NCBI GenBank assembly: GCA_030156825.1
Contig: JASGLU010000019.1
Coordinates: 1 to 34,004 of the forward strand
DNA from: Candidatus Atribacteria bacterium
GTDB lineage: Bacteria > Atribacterota > Atribacteria > Atribacterales > JASGLU01
DNA length: 34,004 nucleotides
Direction of reading: 5' to 3'
A model generated the notes under the pieces. That model was given only the letters and a program-made list of their open reading frames with translations, made no database searches and had not been told where the DNA came from. Positions 1-7,135 of this stretch are shown here, in pieces. The translations under genes and the position numbers were made by a program. Within the stretch, counting starts at the first letter, position 1. Each line of letters starts with the position of its first letter.

Positions 1-122
1 AGAATTTTCCCCTTAAAGATTATTACTTGGACATTATATATGGCAATTTAAGGACAGACAATCTCGGTAGCTTTTGGACATCCTGGGTTGGTATAAACAT
101 TTAATCCCTTATGTTTTTAGCT

Positions 123-209
123 CTTTTAGGGGGTTATTAGGGGGGTATTTTCCCCCTAATAGTAGGAAGTGTTCTTCTTCCTAGTTAGTATTTGTCTTTT
201 TAAGCTTTT
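123..209. repeat. 87-bp direct repeat, copy 1, with two hairpins
   Basis: This copy is identical, base for base, to 225-311, with a period of 102 bp. It contains two inverted repeats: ATTAGGGGG (136-144) pairing with CCCCCTAAT (152-160) across a 7-base loop, and TAGGAAG (163-169) pairing with CTTCCTA (177-183) across a 7-base loop. It ends in TTTTTAAGCTTTTT. No ORF runs through it. Perfect identity over 87 bp suggests a recent duplication or a multicopy intergenic element. Confidence 0.9.
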
Positions 210-224
210 TTGTATTTGTTTTAT

Positions 225-311
225 CTTTTAGGGGGTTATTAGGGGGGTATTTTCCCCCTAATAGTAGGAAGTGTTCTTCTTCCTAGTTAGTATTTGTCTT
301 TTTAAGCTTTT
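225..311. repeat. 87-bp direct repeat, copy 2
   Basis: This is the exact second copy of 123-209, with the same two hairpins. Directly after it, at about 314-346, a diverged third start (CTTTTAGGGGGG) runs into a different hairpin, GGGGGC-GAA-GCCCCC. That suggests a truncated or evolved third unit. Confidence 0.9.
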
Positions 312-331
312 ATCTTTTAGGGGGGTTTAAG

Positions 332-346
332 GGGGGCGAAGCCCCC
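332..346. other. GC-rich stem-loop closing the repeat tract
   Basis: GGGGGC (332-337), loop GAA, GCCCCC (341-346). There is no T-run after it on the plus strand. On the minus strand it is followed by CCCTTAAACCCC rather than a T-run, so it is not a classical intrinsic terminator in either direction. Confidence 0.6.
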
Positions 347-386
347 ATTATTGCCGTTTACAGGATAGGATAGAAAAGTCCGATTT

Positions 387-409
387 TAAACTCGGTAGGC
401 TCGAGTTTA
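387..409 (+). other. Stem-loop in the cheW upstream region
   Basis: TAAACTCG (387-394) and CGAGTTTA (402-409) form a perfect 8-bp stem around a 7-base loop. It lies about 110 bases upstream of the TATAAT box, so it would not be part of a transcript starting there. It could be the 3' end of something transcribed from further left, or a protein-binding palindrome. I do not recognise it as a known RNA family. Confidence 0.4.
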
Positions 410-521
410 GCGAGGTTTAAAGCTGGCGGGCGTTCTCTCCAAATTTTTATTCAACAGCTTACAAGCTTGCATGGGAATAAAAAAATGGCTGATACTCTCA
501 AGTTTTGTTTAGATTTGCCGA

Positions 522-527
522 TATAAT
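522..527 (+). promoter_or_regulatory. Candidate -10 box for cheW
   Basis: A perfect TATAAT lies 65-70 bases before the probable cheW start. At the correct distance upstream there is no good -35 hexamer. It is the best promoter candidate for the cheW-receptor pair, but rests on the -10 box alone. Confidence 0.35.
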
Positions 528-592
528 ATTTAGGTATTCAGTAAATAAGTTGCTAAATTTAATTTGGAAAAATAACGAGAGGGGTGGTATTG

Positions 593-1108
593 GTGGATTT
601 TAAAAAAACTTCGAACCGCTCACGGGAGCTCCAATTGGTTGCTTTTATGTTGGGAGAAGAGACTTATGGGGTGGATATTTCCCAGGTGGAGGAAATTATT
701 CGTTTTCAGCCAGTTACCCGGGTTCCCGGTGCACCTGATTTTGTAGAAGGAGTAATTAATCTTCGAGGTCGGGTTATCCCGGTAATCGACCTTCGCAAAC
801 GCTTTAATTTAGGACAAAAAGAACTTACCAAATCTACCCGAGTTATGGTGGTAGAAGTATCACCACACACGGTAGGTATGATCGTAGATGCAGTAGACGA
901 AGTCTTGCGAATCAACGAAGAGCAAATTGAACCTCCTTCGCCATTAATTGCCTCTATCGATGCGGAATATATTCAAGGGGTAGGAAAATTAGAGGATAAA
1001 TTGATTATTCTCCTTGACCTTTCTTCAGTCTTGAGTAAAGAAGAGACCGAAGATCTGACTCGCTTAGAGAAAGAAAGTCAGGAAATAATTAATGAAGAAG
1101 AATCCTGA
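593..1108 (+). CDS. cheW: CheW chemotaxis coupling protein
   Basis: CheW is a cytoplasmic adaptor that bridges chemoreceptors and the CheA kinase. The product is about 170 residues, normal for the family. It shows the typical opening QLVAFMLGEETYGVDISQVEEIIRF, followed by the RVPGAPDFVEGVINLRGRVIPVIDLRKRF core of the CheW SH3-like fold. An acidic tail (about 25 residues, rich in Glu) follows the fold. The track starts at GTG 584, but the ribosome site GAGAGGGG (577-584) overlaps that codon. GTG 593, or TTG 590, gives a proper spacing, so I place the start at 593. The receptor gene follows after 36 bases, so the two are probably co-transcribed and interact. No cheA, cheY or cheR is in the window. 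Confidence 0.93.
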   Translation: MDFKKTSNRSRELQLVAFMLGEETYGVDISQVEEIIRFQPVTRVPGAPDFVEGVINLRGRVIPVIDLRKRFNLGQKELTKSTRVMVVEVSPHTVGMIVDAVDEVLRINEEQIEPPSPLIASIDAEYIQGVGKLEDKLIILLDLSSVLSKEETEDLTRLEKESQEIINEEES

Positions 1109-1144
1109 AGTTATTTGCTTTAACCGATCAGGGAGTGCATAATT

Positions 1145-2998
1145 ATGGCAATTTCTTTGAGGAAAAAGCTATCCCTTGGCTTTGGCGTTCTAATAGTGGT
1201 TTTGGTGATTTTAACGATTTTGGCTTATTGGTCAATTGACCAGATACACAACTTTTCTCATCAGGTGGCTGAAATAAAGGATAGAGAAAACTTTCTCCTC
1301 CAGCGAAAAGTTGACCACTTACTTTGGCAGGAACAACTTTCCTTTGCTATTTTTAATGGAGAACAATTTAGAGGAGAATTGGATCCTACTCGTTGTAACT
1401 TGGGTCAATGGCTATTGGAAGAGGAAACAGCCGCAATTGAGGACGAGGAAATTCAAAATGTTTTAGCCCAAATCAAGGTTCCCCATGAAGCTCTGCACCG
1501 ATCAGCCCAGGAGATCAACCAACGACTAATCGAGGGAGACCAGGAGGGAGCGTTTGCAGTATACGCTCAAACCTCTATCCCAGCGCTTGAAGCAGTAATG
1601 AAACACCTCGATCAAATATTAATTAGATACCAGGAATTTAATTTAGCTGAAAATCAGAAAATCGAAGAGGCAATTGATAGGACTCAACGGTTGTTTTTAA
1701 TTATTGCCTTAATAGCCCTGATTGTTGGATTTATTACCTCTCCTCTTTTGGCCCGAAGTATTACTGGACCGATCAGTAAATTGGCTCAAGCTTGTCAGAA
1801 GGCGGGAGAGGGTGATTTACGTCATCGAGTAGAAGTTTATAGTAAAGATGAACTTGGACAGGTGGGAGAAGCCTTCAATGCTATGGTAGAAAATCTTCGA
1901 AATTTAATCGAAGGAGTGATTAGAACCGCTTCTGATTTGGCTGCTTCCTCGGCCGAACTTAATTCTTCGGTGGGAGAAGTGTCGCAGGCCACCCAGGAGA
2001 TTGCTAAAACCATCTCTCAAGTGGCCGAAGGCTCAACCGGTCAGAGTGAAGAGTTAAACGATCTTAGTCATCAAATTGAAGCGGTAACCGAAAAAGCTAA
2101 GTTGGTAGAGAAGGCCACTCAGAAAAATCTCGATTTTCTTACTGAATTGAAGAGAAATTTAGCTGATAATGCGCAAGCCCTTTCCTCAATCCAAGAGGCC
2201 ATGTCTCTTACTACCAGAGAAGGAGAAAATACTGAGCGAGAAGCTCGCCGGGGTCAGGAACTCTTGTCGGTGCTTACGAAAGATGTGATCACTATCCGAG
2301 AAGTGGCTCAAGAGGTAGCACAGTCTATTTCTGCTTTAGAAGACCGGTCTCAAGAAATTGGTAAAATTGTTGACCTGATAACTGGGATTGCCGAACAAAC
2401 TAATTTGTTAGCTTTGAATGCTGCAATTGAAGCCGCTCGAGCAGGAGATGCAGGACGAGGATTTGCCGTGGTAGCAGAAGAAGTGCGGAAGTTGGCCGAA
2501 GAGTCGGCTCAGGCGGCCCAACAGATCGCTTCCTTGATTAGCGGTATCAGACAGGATACCGTCCAAGCAGTAGACCGAATGGGAGAAGCCGAGCGGCGAG
2601 TGGCTGAAGGAGTAGGCCATGCAGAAGAGGTGTCTTTGAATTTTGACCATATTCTTCAGGCTATCGAAAAAGTGATTCAAGGTGTTCGGGAGGTGCAGAC
2701 TGCTTTTGAAGCGGCTGAACGCACCCAAGAAGTAGTGGAACAAGGAGGAGCGGAAGTGGTAGTTCTTTCTCAAGACAACGTTAATTTGGTAAAAGATATG
2801 GTAGAACGGGTAGCAATCATAGCAGAACATGTCGCTTCCGTGGCTTCCGTAGCTGAAGAAAATGCTGCTTCCAGCCAGGAAGTTTCTGCTTCTACTGAAG
2901 AACAAAGCGCTTCTTTAGAAGAAATAACTTCTGCTACTGAATCGTTGGCCCAGATGGCTGATCAACTTAAACAACTGGTAAAAGAGTTTGAGGTTTAA
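1145..2998 (+). CDS. Methyl-accepting chemotaxis protein with extracytoplasmic CZB-like zinc domain
   Basis: This is a 617-residue transmembrane chemoreceptor. Order of parts: TM1 about 13-31; an external region about 32-182; TM2 about 183-203; HAMP about 204-256; then a long cytoplasmic coiled-coil signalling domain with the receptor tip [38 protein letters not shown]. The external region contains DHLLWQ (His58), TRCNLGQW (Cys84) and PHEALH (His114, His118). These match the His/Cys/His/His zinc set of the CZB family, which is more often found at the cytoplasmic C-terminus. The likely ligand is therefore zinc or an oxidant that acts on the zinc-cysteine centre; this is inference. There is no C-terminal CheR-tether pentapeptide. 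A ribosome site AGGGAGTG precedes the ATG. The 3' end overlaps the convergent protease gene by 32 bases. Confidence 0.93.
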   Translation: MAISLRKKLSLGFGVLIVVLVILTILAYWSIDQIHNFSHQVAEIKDRENFLLQRKVDHLLWQEQLSFAIFNGEQFRGELDPTRCNLGQWLLEEETAAIEDEEIQNVLAQIKVPHEALHRSAQEINQRLIEGDQEGAFAVYAQTSIPALEAVMKHLDQILIRYQEFNLAENQKIEEAIDRTQRLFLIIALIALIVGFITSPLLARSITGPISKLAQACQKAGEGDLRHRVEVYSKDELGQVGEAFNAMVENLRNLIEGVIRTASDLAASSAELNSSVGEVSQATQEIAKTISQVAEGSTGQSEELNDLSHQIEAVTEKAKLVEKATQKNLDFLTELKRNLADNAQALSSIQEAMSLTTREGENTEREARRGQELLSVLTKDVITIREVAQEVAQSISALEDRSQEIGKIVDLITGIAEQTNLLALNAAIEAARAGDAGRGFAVVAEEVRKLAEESAQAAQQIASLISGIRQDTVQAVDRMGEAERRVAEGVGHAEEVSLNFDHILQAIEKVIQGVREVQTAFEAAERTQEVVEQGGAEVVVLSQDNVNLVKDMVERVAIIAEHVASVASVAEENAASSQEVSASTEEQSASLEEITSATESLAQMADQLKQLVKEFEV

Positions 2999-3821
2999 TA
3001 CGGGAAGGTTGACTCCAGAGGAGCACCTGGGCTTTTTGACCGGGGAAATGAGGGAATATTTGAACAAGATAACTTTGGGAGGGGCCAGATACTCCCAAAG
3101 TCCTTCCCTCTACTTCCTCGGGAACAATGCTTTGCCGATAGTAGAGTTGATATAATGGATGAGCAGGCTTGATTAACATTTTAGGCCGGATGAAATAAGG
3201 GAAAAAGGGACTTGTCTTAATTTCCTGAGTGATTAAAGAGTTATTGGTTGGAAGAGGAACCAAAACAAAACTAGCCACCGCTCCGGGGAAAAATCGGACA
3301 AACCGGTGTAAGGCCACCGCCCGGGACATTTGGTATCGGTGGCGCAGCCACTCGATAGTAGCAAAGTCTGGATCTTTGCTTTGCAAATCTTTCCATACCA
3401 TTTCTCGAGGAGCAATTAACTCCTCTGCCAGACGAAAAGCTTCATCTTCCAAGCGGGAAAGGAAGAAAGGGGGTATTTGCTGAGGAGCAAGGTAGTTAAA
3501 TTGTTTATGCCAGGGGATTATAAAATGAGCACACTCATGAAATACACTGAGTCTTACCCTTCCTCGAGACATTTCTTTCCAGACAAAAATACAGGGTTTC
3601 CCTTTTTGCAGACGGAGATACGAACAAGATTGACTCAGGTACCGCAGGAGTGGTGGTTTTCTTTTTTTGGTTGGGACTACAAATTCTTTGATCATGATTC
3701 CCAGAATCTGGGCCACCCGTTTTTCGCAGATGGGGGGTTTACTAAAACCGCTGTCCTTGATCACCTTTTGGGCTAACAATTGAATTCCAGAGTCAGATAA
3801 AGGTTGAGCGGGAATTCCCAT
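2967..3821 (-). CDS. ImmA/IrrE-family zinc metallopeptidase
   Basis: This 284-residue soluble protein carries HECAH (residues 95-99, an HEXXH zinc site). It is followed by [15 protein letters not shown], the ImmA/IrrE pattern in which a Glu of the ExEA motif (Glu125 or Glu127) gives the third zinc ligand. Known members (ImmA of ICEBs1, IrrE of Deinococcus) cleave a partner XRE-type repressor and so switch on genes. About 120 residues follow the peptidase core and could be a sensing domain, but I do not recognise its fold. The ATG overlaps the stop of the upstream repressor gene in TGATG, so the two are translationally coupled. The tail overlaps the chemoreceptor gene in convergent orientation. 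No phage or integrase genes are near, so a resident regulatory role is as likely as a mobile-element one. Confidence 0.85.
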   Translation of the reverse strand: MGIPAQPLSDSGIQLLAQKVIKDSGFSKPPICEKRVAQILGIMIKEFVVPTKKRKPPLLRYLSQSCSYLRLQKGKPCIFVWKEMSRGRVRLSVFHECAHFIIPWHKQFNYLAPQQIPPFFLSRLEDEAFRLAEELIAPREMVWKDLQSKDPDFATIEWLRHRYQMSRAVALHRFVRFFPGAVASFVLVPLPTNNSLITQEIKTSPFFPYFIRPKMLIKPAHPLYQLYYRQSIVPEEVEGRTLGVSGPSQSYLVQIFPHFPGQKAQVLLWSQPSRIKPQTLLPVV

Positions 3822-4168
3822 CAGGAGTTATTTTTACTCTCTTTTTCTTCCAAAAAGCGGACGAAATCCAAAACCTCTTTCTTTCCTTCTGGACTTAATT
3901 TCTCATACCCCCGAAAAATATAGCGAGCCGTTGGGTCAGAGCGAACGATGGCTTCTCCTTCTAAGTGAGAAGTTTGTCCTAAAAGATAGTCGGTGGTTAC
4001 TCCCAAAGCACTGGATAGGCGTTTAATAGCTTCAGCTTTAAGTTCCCGTACGTGTCCGGCTTCCAGACGGGAAATGGTGGCCTGACTTATGTTGGAAGCC
4101 TCGGCTAACTCCTTTTGGCTCATTCCGCGCCTGAGGCGGAGCTCTCTTACTCTTTTTCCCAGGGACAC
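3821..4168 (-). CDS. XRE-family HTH transcriptional repressor
   Basis: A 115-residue protein with a Cro/C1-type helix-turn-helix at about residues 5-60 (RELRLRRGMSQKELAEASNISQATISRLEAG), followed by LGVTTDYLLGQ, a common end of this domain. A short tail with LSPEGKKEVLDFVRFLEEKE probably forms an oligomerisation helix and may hold the protease target. It starts at GTG with a strong AAGGAGGT site. It is the first gene of a two-gene unit with the ImmA/IrrE peptidase, whose family typically inactivates such repressors. Its promoter holds an imperfect palindrome across -35 and -10, which suggests autorepression. It could also act on the divergent livK promoter, but I see no copy of the palindrome there. 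Confidence 0.88.
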   Translation of the reverse strand: MSLGKRVRELRLRRGMSQKELAEASNISQATISRLEAGHVRELKAEAIKRLSSALGVTTDYLLGQTSHLEGEAIVRSDPTARYIFRGYEKLSPEGKKEVLDFVRFLEEKESKNNS

Positions 4169-4199
4169 ACCGTCTACCTCCTTGCTAAAGGCTAAATCA

Positions 4200-4228
4200 A
4201 ATTTACATCAATGCAATCAAGATGTCAA
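4200..4228 (-). promoter_or_regulatory. Promoter of the repressor-protease pair with overlapping palindrome
   Basis: On the minus strand, TTGACA (4228-4223), a 17-base spacer and TAAATT (4205-4200) form a near-consensus sigma-70 promoter. On the plus strand, TTTACATC (4202-4209) and GATGTCAA (4221-4228) form an inverted repeat, matching at 7 of 8 positions per arm with an 11-base centre. It covers both hexamers. It is a good candidate operator for the adjacent XRE protein. Confidence 0.7.
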
Positions 4229-4353
4229 GTAGAAAATAATCATTTTATAGGGTTGGCGATGGGAAAGAGAGTGATATCTTTTTCTTCGGTAGAGTTTTTT
4301 ACTCGGTTGGATAAGTTCGACTGATAAGGGGTTAGATTTTTAAAAGTAGGTTA

Positions 4354-4382
4354 TTGACTATGCATTGCTAAAAAGGTATAAA
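4354..4382 (+). promoter_or_regulatory. Promoter of the liv operon
   Basis: TTGACT (4354-4359), a 17-base spacer and TATAAA (4377-4382). This is a strong sigma-70 type match. The expected transcript start is near 4390, giving a leader of about 30 bases before livK. Confidence 0.75.
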
Positions 4383-4417
4383 GTAAACTAATAACCATTT
4401 TGAAAGGGGGTTTTAGT

Positions 4418-5590
4418 GTGAAGAAATATTTAGCAGCATTGTTGATAATGGTTTTTCTATGGGGAAGTTTTTCTTTAGCCGGTGCACAGGAACCGATTAA
4501 AATTGGAGCAGTTATGGGTTTGACCGGTCCTTGGGCTTCGATTGATACCCCAGCTTTACAGGGAGTCCAGTTAGCAGTGGAAGAGCTCAACCAAAAAGGT
4601 GGGGTTTTAGACCGTCCGGTTGAACTTAAGGTAGTAGATACTAAAGCGGATGAAGGGGAAACAGTAGCAGCTGTTATTCGTCTTATTGAGAATGAGGGGG
4701 TGTCTGCTTTAATCGGCTATTGTGATACCCACTGGGTAAATATTGCTGCTCCTCTGGCCCGAGAGTATGGAGTTACTTTTATTACTCCGGGAGCTACCCA
4801 CCCGCGGATACCTGAGCGGACCGGTGCCTGGCTGGCCTGTTTTGGGGACAATGCTCAAGCGTCAGCAGTGGCTGAATATGCGGTAAGAGACATGGGGATT
4901 AAAAAAGGCGCGATTTGGATTGACACAGCGGTTGATTTTAGTGTAGCAGTATGTGCTTACTTTGCCGATGCTCTCCAGTATTATGGAGGCGAAGTGGTAT
5001 ATGAAGATTACTTTGAAACCAGCTGGACCGATTTTTCCGGTATGGTGGCCCGGCTTAAAGAGTATGAGGACCGGGGAGAAATAGATTTTGTTTACGTGGG
5101 AGGCATCCCTGGGAATTGTGGTTTAATTGTCAGACAAATTCGTGAAGGAGGAGTAACGGTTCCTATTTTAGGAGAGGATGGATTCGATACCCCCCTTCTG
5201 GTTGAAACCGGTGGCGAATATGCCGAAGGGGTTATTTTTGCTACCCATATGTCTTTGGAAGACCCGGATCCTGCCATTCAGCAGTTTAAAGAGGCTTATC
5301 AGGCTAAATTTGGCACTGAGCCGGAGAACGCTTTTGCCGCTTTGGGTTATGATGCGATGATGGTTTTGGCTCAGGCAATCGAAAATGTGGGAACCGATGA
5401 CCCGGCCAGGATTCCAGAAGGTCTCTCTCAAGTTAAGAATTTCCAGGGGGTTTCGGGAGTTATCTCTTATGAAGAAGGCAGCCAAATACCGGATAAATCG
5501 GTAGCCGTCATCGAAGTTCAGGATGGAAAGTTTATTACCGTAAAACAGATTGTGCCAGAATATTTGTCTGATCCTACTATTGCTAAGTAA
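4418..5590 (+). CDS. livK: Branched-chain amino acid ABC transporter, substrate-binding protein (LivK-like)
   Basis: This is the periplasmic binding protein of a hydrophobic/branched-chain amino acid type importer. The track begins at TTG 4400, but AAGGGGG (4404-4410) sits inside that reading. GTG 4418, seven bases downstream, is the right start and gives MKKYLAALLIMVFL, a clean signal peptide cut near AGA-Q. There is no lipobox Cys. The mature protein opens with PIKIGAVMGLTGPWASIDTPALQGVQLAVEELNQKGGVLDRPVEL, the classic type-1 periplasmic-binding fold for LivJ/LivK. The length of 390 residues is normal. The actual ligand cannot be read from sequence, and relatives bind many amides, amino acids and urea. 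The five liv genes follow in order, and a strong stem-loop separates this gene from livG. Confidence 0.92.
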   Translation: MKKYLAALLIMVFLWGSFSLAGAQEPIKIGAVMGLTGPWASIDTPALQGVQLAVEELNQKGGVLDRPVELKVVDTKADEGETVAAVIRLIENEGVSALIGYCDTHWVNIAAPLAREYGVTFITPGATHPRIPERTGAWLACFGDNAQASAVAEYAVRDMGIKKGAIWIDTAVDFSVAVCAYFADALQYYGGEVVYEDYFETSWTDFSGMVARLKEYEDRGEIDFVYVGGIPGNCGLIVRQIREGGVTVPILGEDGFDTPLLVETGGEYAEGVIFATHMSLEDPDPAIQQFKEAYQAKFGTEPENAFAALGYDAMMVLAQAIENVGTDDPARIPEGLSQVKNFQGVSGVISYEEGSQIPDKSVAVIEVQDGKFITVKQIVPEYLSDPTIAK

Positions 5591-5598
5591 ACCAGCTT

Positions 5599-5633
5599 AC
5601 ATATTCGGCAGGGTTATACCCTGCCGAATATGT
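5599..5633 (+). promoter_or_regulatory. Perfect 16-bp stem-loop between livK and livG
   Basis: ACATATTCGGCAGGGT (5599-5614), loop TAT, ACCCTGCCGAATATGT (5618-5633). No T-run follows on the plus strand, so it is not a standard intrinsic terminator. A hairpin at this place, after a binding-protein gene, commonly protects the upstream mRNA from 3' decay and so keeps the binding protein in excess over the membrane complex. That role is inferred from position. Confidence 0.75.
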
Positions 5634-5654
5634 TACAAAGACAGGAGCTAACGA

Positions 5655-6434
5655 ATGGATGATTTTATCCTGCGAGTAGAAGGTCTGTGGAAAAATTTTG
5701 GCGGATTGACCGCAGTTAGTGATTATCACCTTCACCTGCCTCAGGGAGCCACTTTTGGTTTGATCGGTCCTAACGGGGCAGGCAAAACTACCATATTTAA
5801 TTTGATTAGCGGAGTGATAAAGCCTACCAAGGGGAAGATTTTTTTTAAGGGACGGAATATTACCTCTTTTCGCCCCGACCAAATAGCTGCTTTAGGGCTG
5901 ACTCGAACTTTTCAAAATCTTCGGCTTTTCCCTTCTTTATCGGTAGAAATGAATTTGAAAATTGGGGCCCATGTCCACGCTAAATGTGGTTTTGTTAGCA
6001 CTCTTTTAAGTTTGCCCTCCCTTTTTCGAGAAGAAAAAGTTATTACCGAAAGAGCCCAAAATATTTTAGAAGTTTTCGAGTTAGAAGACTATCGGAATGA
6101 ACTATGTTCCAACTTACCTTATGGCTTACAAAGAAAACTGGATATTGCCCGGTCGTTGATGACTGAACCGGAAGTACTTTTTTTGGATGAACCCTCGGCT
6201 GGGATGAATGACCAGGAAGCGGAAGAGCTGGCTCAAGTTGTGCGGGAGATTAAAGAGCGCTTTCGACTTACTTTGGTGATTGTTGAGCACCGGATGCCTT
6301 TTGTGATGGGTTTAGCTGAGGTTATTCAAGTTTTAGATTATGGTTCAATCATTGCCTCCGGTTCACCGGAGGAAGTGCGCAACAACCCTAAAGTGGTTGA
6401 AGCTTATTTGGGAACAGGTGATCTTATTGCTTAA
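5655..6434 (+). CDS. livG: Branched-chain amino acid ABC transporter ATPase (LivG-like)
   Basis: A 259-residue cytoplasmic ATPase. Walker A is GPNGAGKT, the ABC signature region is LPYGLQRKLDIARSL, and Walker B is VLFLDEPSAGM. The spacing and the insertion between Walker A and the signature (ISGVIKPTKGKIFFKGRNIT ... TRTFQNLRLF) are typical of LivG rather than LivF. It is preceded by an AGGAG site. Its last bases overlap the start of livF, giving translational coupling. It should form a heterodimer with the LivF-like subunit to power import through the LivH and LivM permeases. Confidence 0.94.
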   Translation: MDDFILRVEGLWKNFGGLTAVSDYHLHLPQGATFGLIGPNGAGKTTIFNLISGVIKPTKGKIFFKGRNITSFRPDQIAALGLTRTFQNLRLFPSLSVEMNLKIGAHVHAKCGFVSTLLSLPSLFREEKVITERAQNILEVFELEDYRNELCSNLPYGLQRKLDIARSLMTEPEVLFLDEPSAGMNDQEAEELAQVVREIKERFRLTLVIVEHRMPFVMGLAEVIQVLDYGSIIASGSPEEVRNNPKVVEAYLGTGDLIA

Positions 6435-7131
6435 ATTGGAAAAAATAAGCGTTAAATACGGTGTAATACCGGCAGTTAATGACTTAACTATTCAGGTTAA
6501 AGCAGGACAGATTGTTTCACTAATTGGTTCTAACGGAGCCGGCAAAACTACTACCTTAAAAACCATAGTGGGAGTGTTAAGCCCCTTCCAGGGAGCTATT
6601 CTTTATCAAGGGAAAGATATAACCTCTTTTTCTGCTCCCCAAAGAGTAAAAATGGGGATTGCGTTGGTACCAGAAGGGAGAGGAATTTTTAACCGTCTCT
6701 CGGTACAAGAAAATCTATTTTTAGGAGCTTACCATCGAACCGATGAGCGGGAAATTAAAAAAGATTTAGACTGGATATATGAGCTTTTTCCCCGCTTGTT
6801 AGAAAGAAAAGAACAAGTGGCTGGGACCTTAAGTGGTGGAGAACAACAAATGTTGGCGGTGGCTCGAGGATTGATGTCACGCCCCAGTCTTATGCTCTTG
6901 GATGAACCTTCTTTAGGTTTGGCTCCTCTGATAGTGCAAGAATTGTATCGCTTGATTCAGGAGATTAGGAACCAAGGAGTGACCATTCTTTTGGTGGAGC
7001 AAAGTGCACCGATGGCTATTCGGGTATCAGATTATGTCTATGTTCTGGAAACTGGCTTTTTGAAATTAGAAGGTTCTCCTGAAGAAGTAGAATCTTTGGA
7101 AGACATCAAAAAAGCCTATTTGGGAGGATAG
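6427..7131 (+). CDS. livF: Branched-chain amino acid ABC transporter ATPase (LivF-like)
   Basis: This is the second ATPase of the importer, with Walker A GSNGAGKT, signature LSGGEQQMLAVARGL and Walker B LMLLDEPSLGL. VPEGRGIFNRLSVQENL is typical of LivF. The track starts at 6340, inside livG, and adds about 29 residues that match no LivF. TTG 6427, preceded by AGGTGA at 6417-6421 and overlapping the livG stop by 8 bases, gives MLKLEKISVKYG and a normal length of 234 residues. I use that start, although TTG 6436 is also possible. Confidence 0.93.
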   Translation: MLKLEKISVKYGVIPAVNDLTIQVKAGQIVSLIGSNGAGKTTTLKTIVGVLSPFQGAILYQGKDITSFSAPQRVKMGIALVPEGRGIFNRLSVQENLFLGAYHRTDEREIKKDLDWIYELFPRLLERKEQVAGTLSGGEQQMLAVARGLMSRPSLMLLDEPSLGLAPLIVQELYRLIQEIRNQGVTILLVEQSAPMAIRVSDYVYVLETGFLKLEGSPEEVESLEDIKKAYLGG

Positions 7132-7135
7132 TTGA

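Larger units (their letters stand above)
1..583. other. Gene-free region with repeats and hairpins
   Basis: No open reading frame in the track covers this stretch and I see no coding signal. It holds two 87-bp direct repeats, a diverged third partial copy, a GC-rich hairpin at 332-346 and a separate stem-loop at 387-409. A TATAAT box lies at 522-527 ahead of cheW. I looked for tRNA, riboswitch and tmRNA signatures and recognised none. Confidence 0.7.

Noticed and set aside
123-346. CRISPR-like array
   Set aside because: There are only two exact units of 87 bp with a 15-base gap, they carry internal hairpins, and no cas genes are in the window.
2408-2905. 165-residue minus-strand ORF inside the chemoreceptor
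   Set aside because: It is the antisense shadow of the coiled-coil signalling domain; its Phe/Ser/His-rich composition reflects reverse-complemented Glu/Ala/Lys codons.
3821-4168. Classic toxin-antitoxin pair with the ImmA-type gene
   Set aside because: The partner has a clear HEXXH peptidase core like ImmA/IrrE, so a repressor-protease switch fits better than a toxin; I cannot fully exclude a TA-like role.
6340-6426. Extended N-terminus of LivF in the ORF track
   Set aside because: This part overlaps livG in another frame and reads as non-LivF sequence. TTG 6427 gives the normal LivF start and length.
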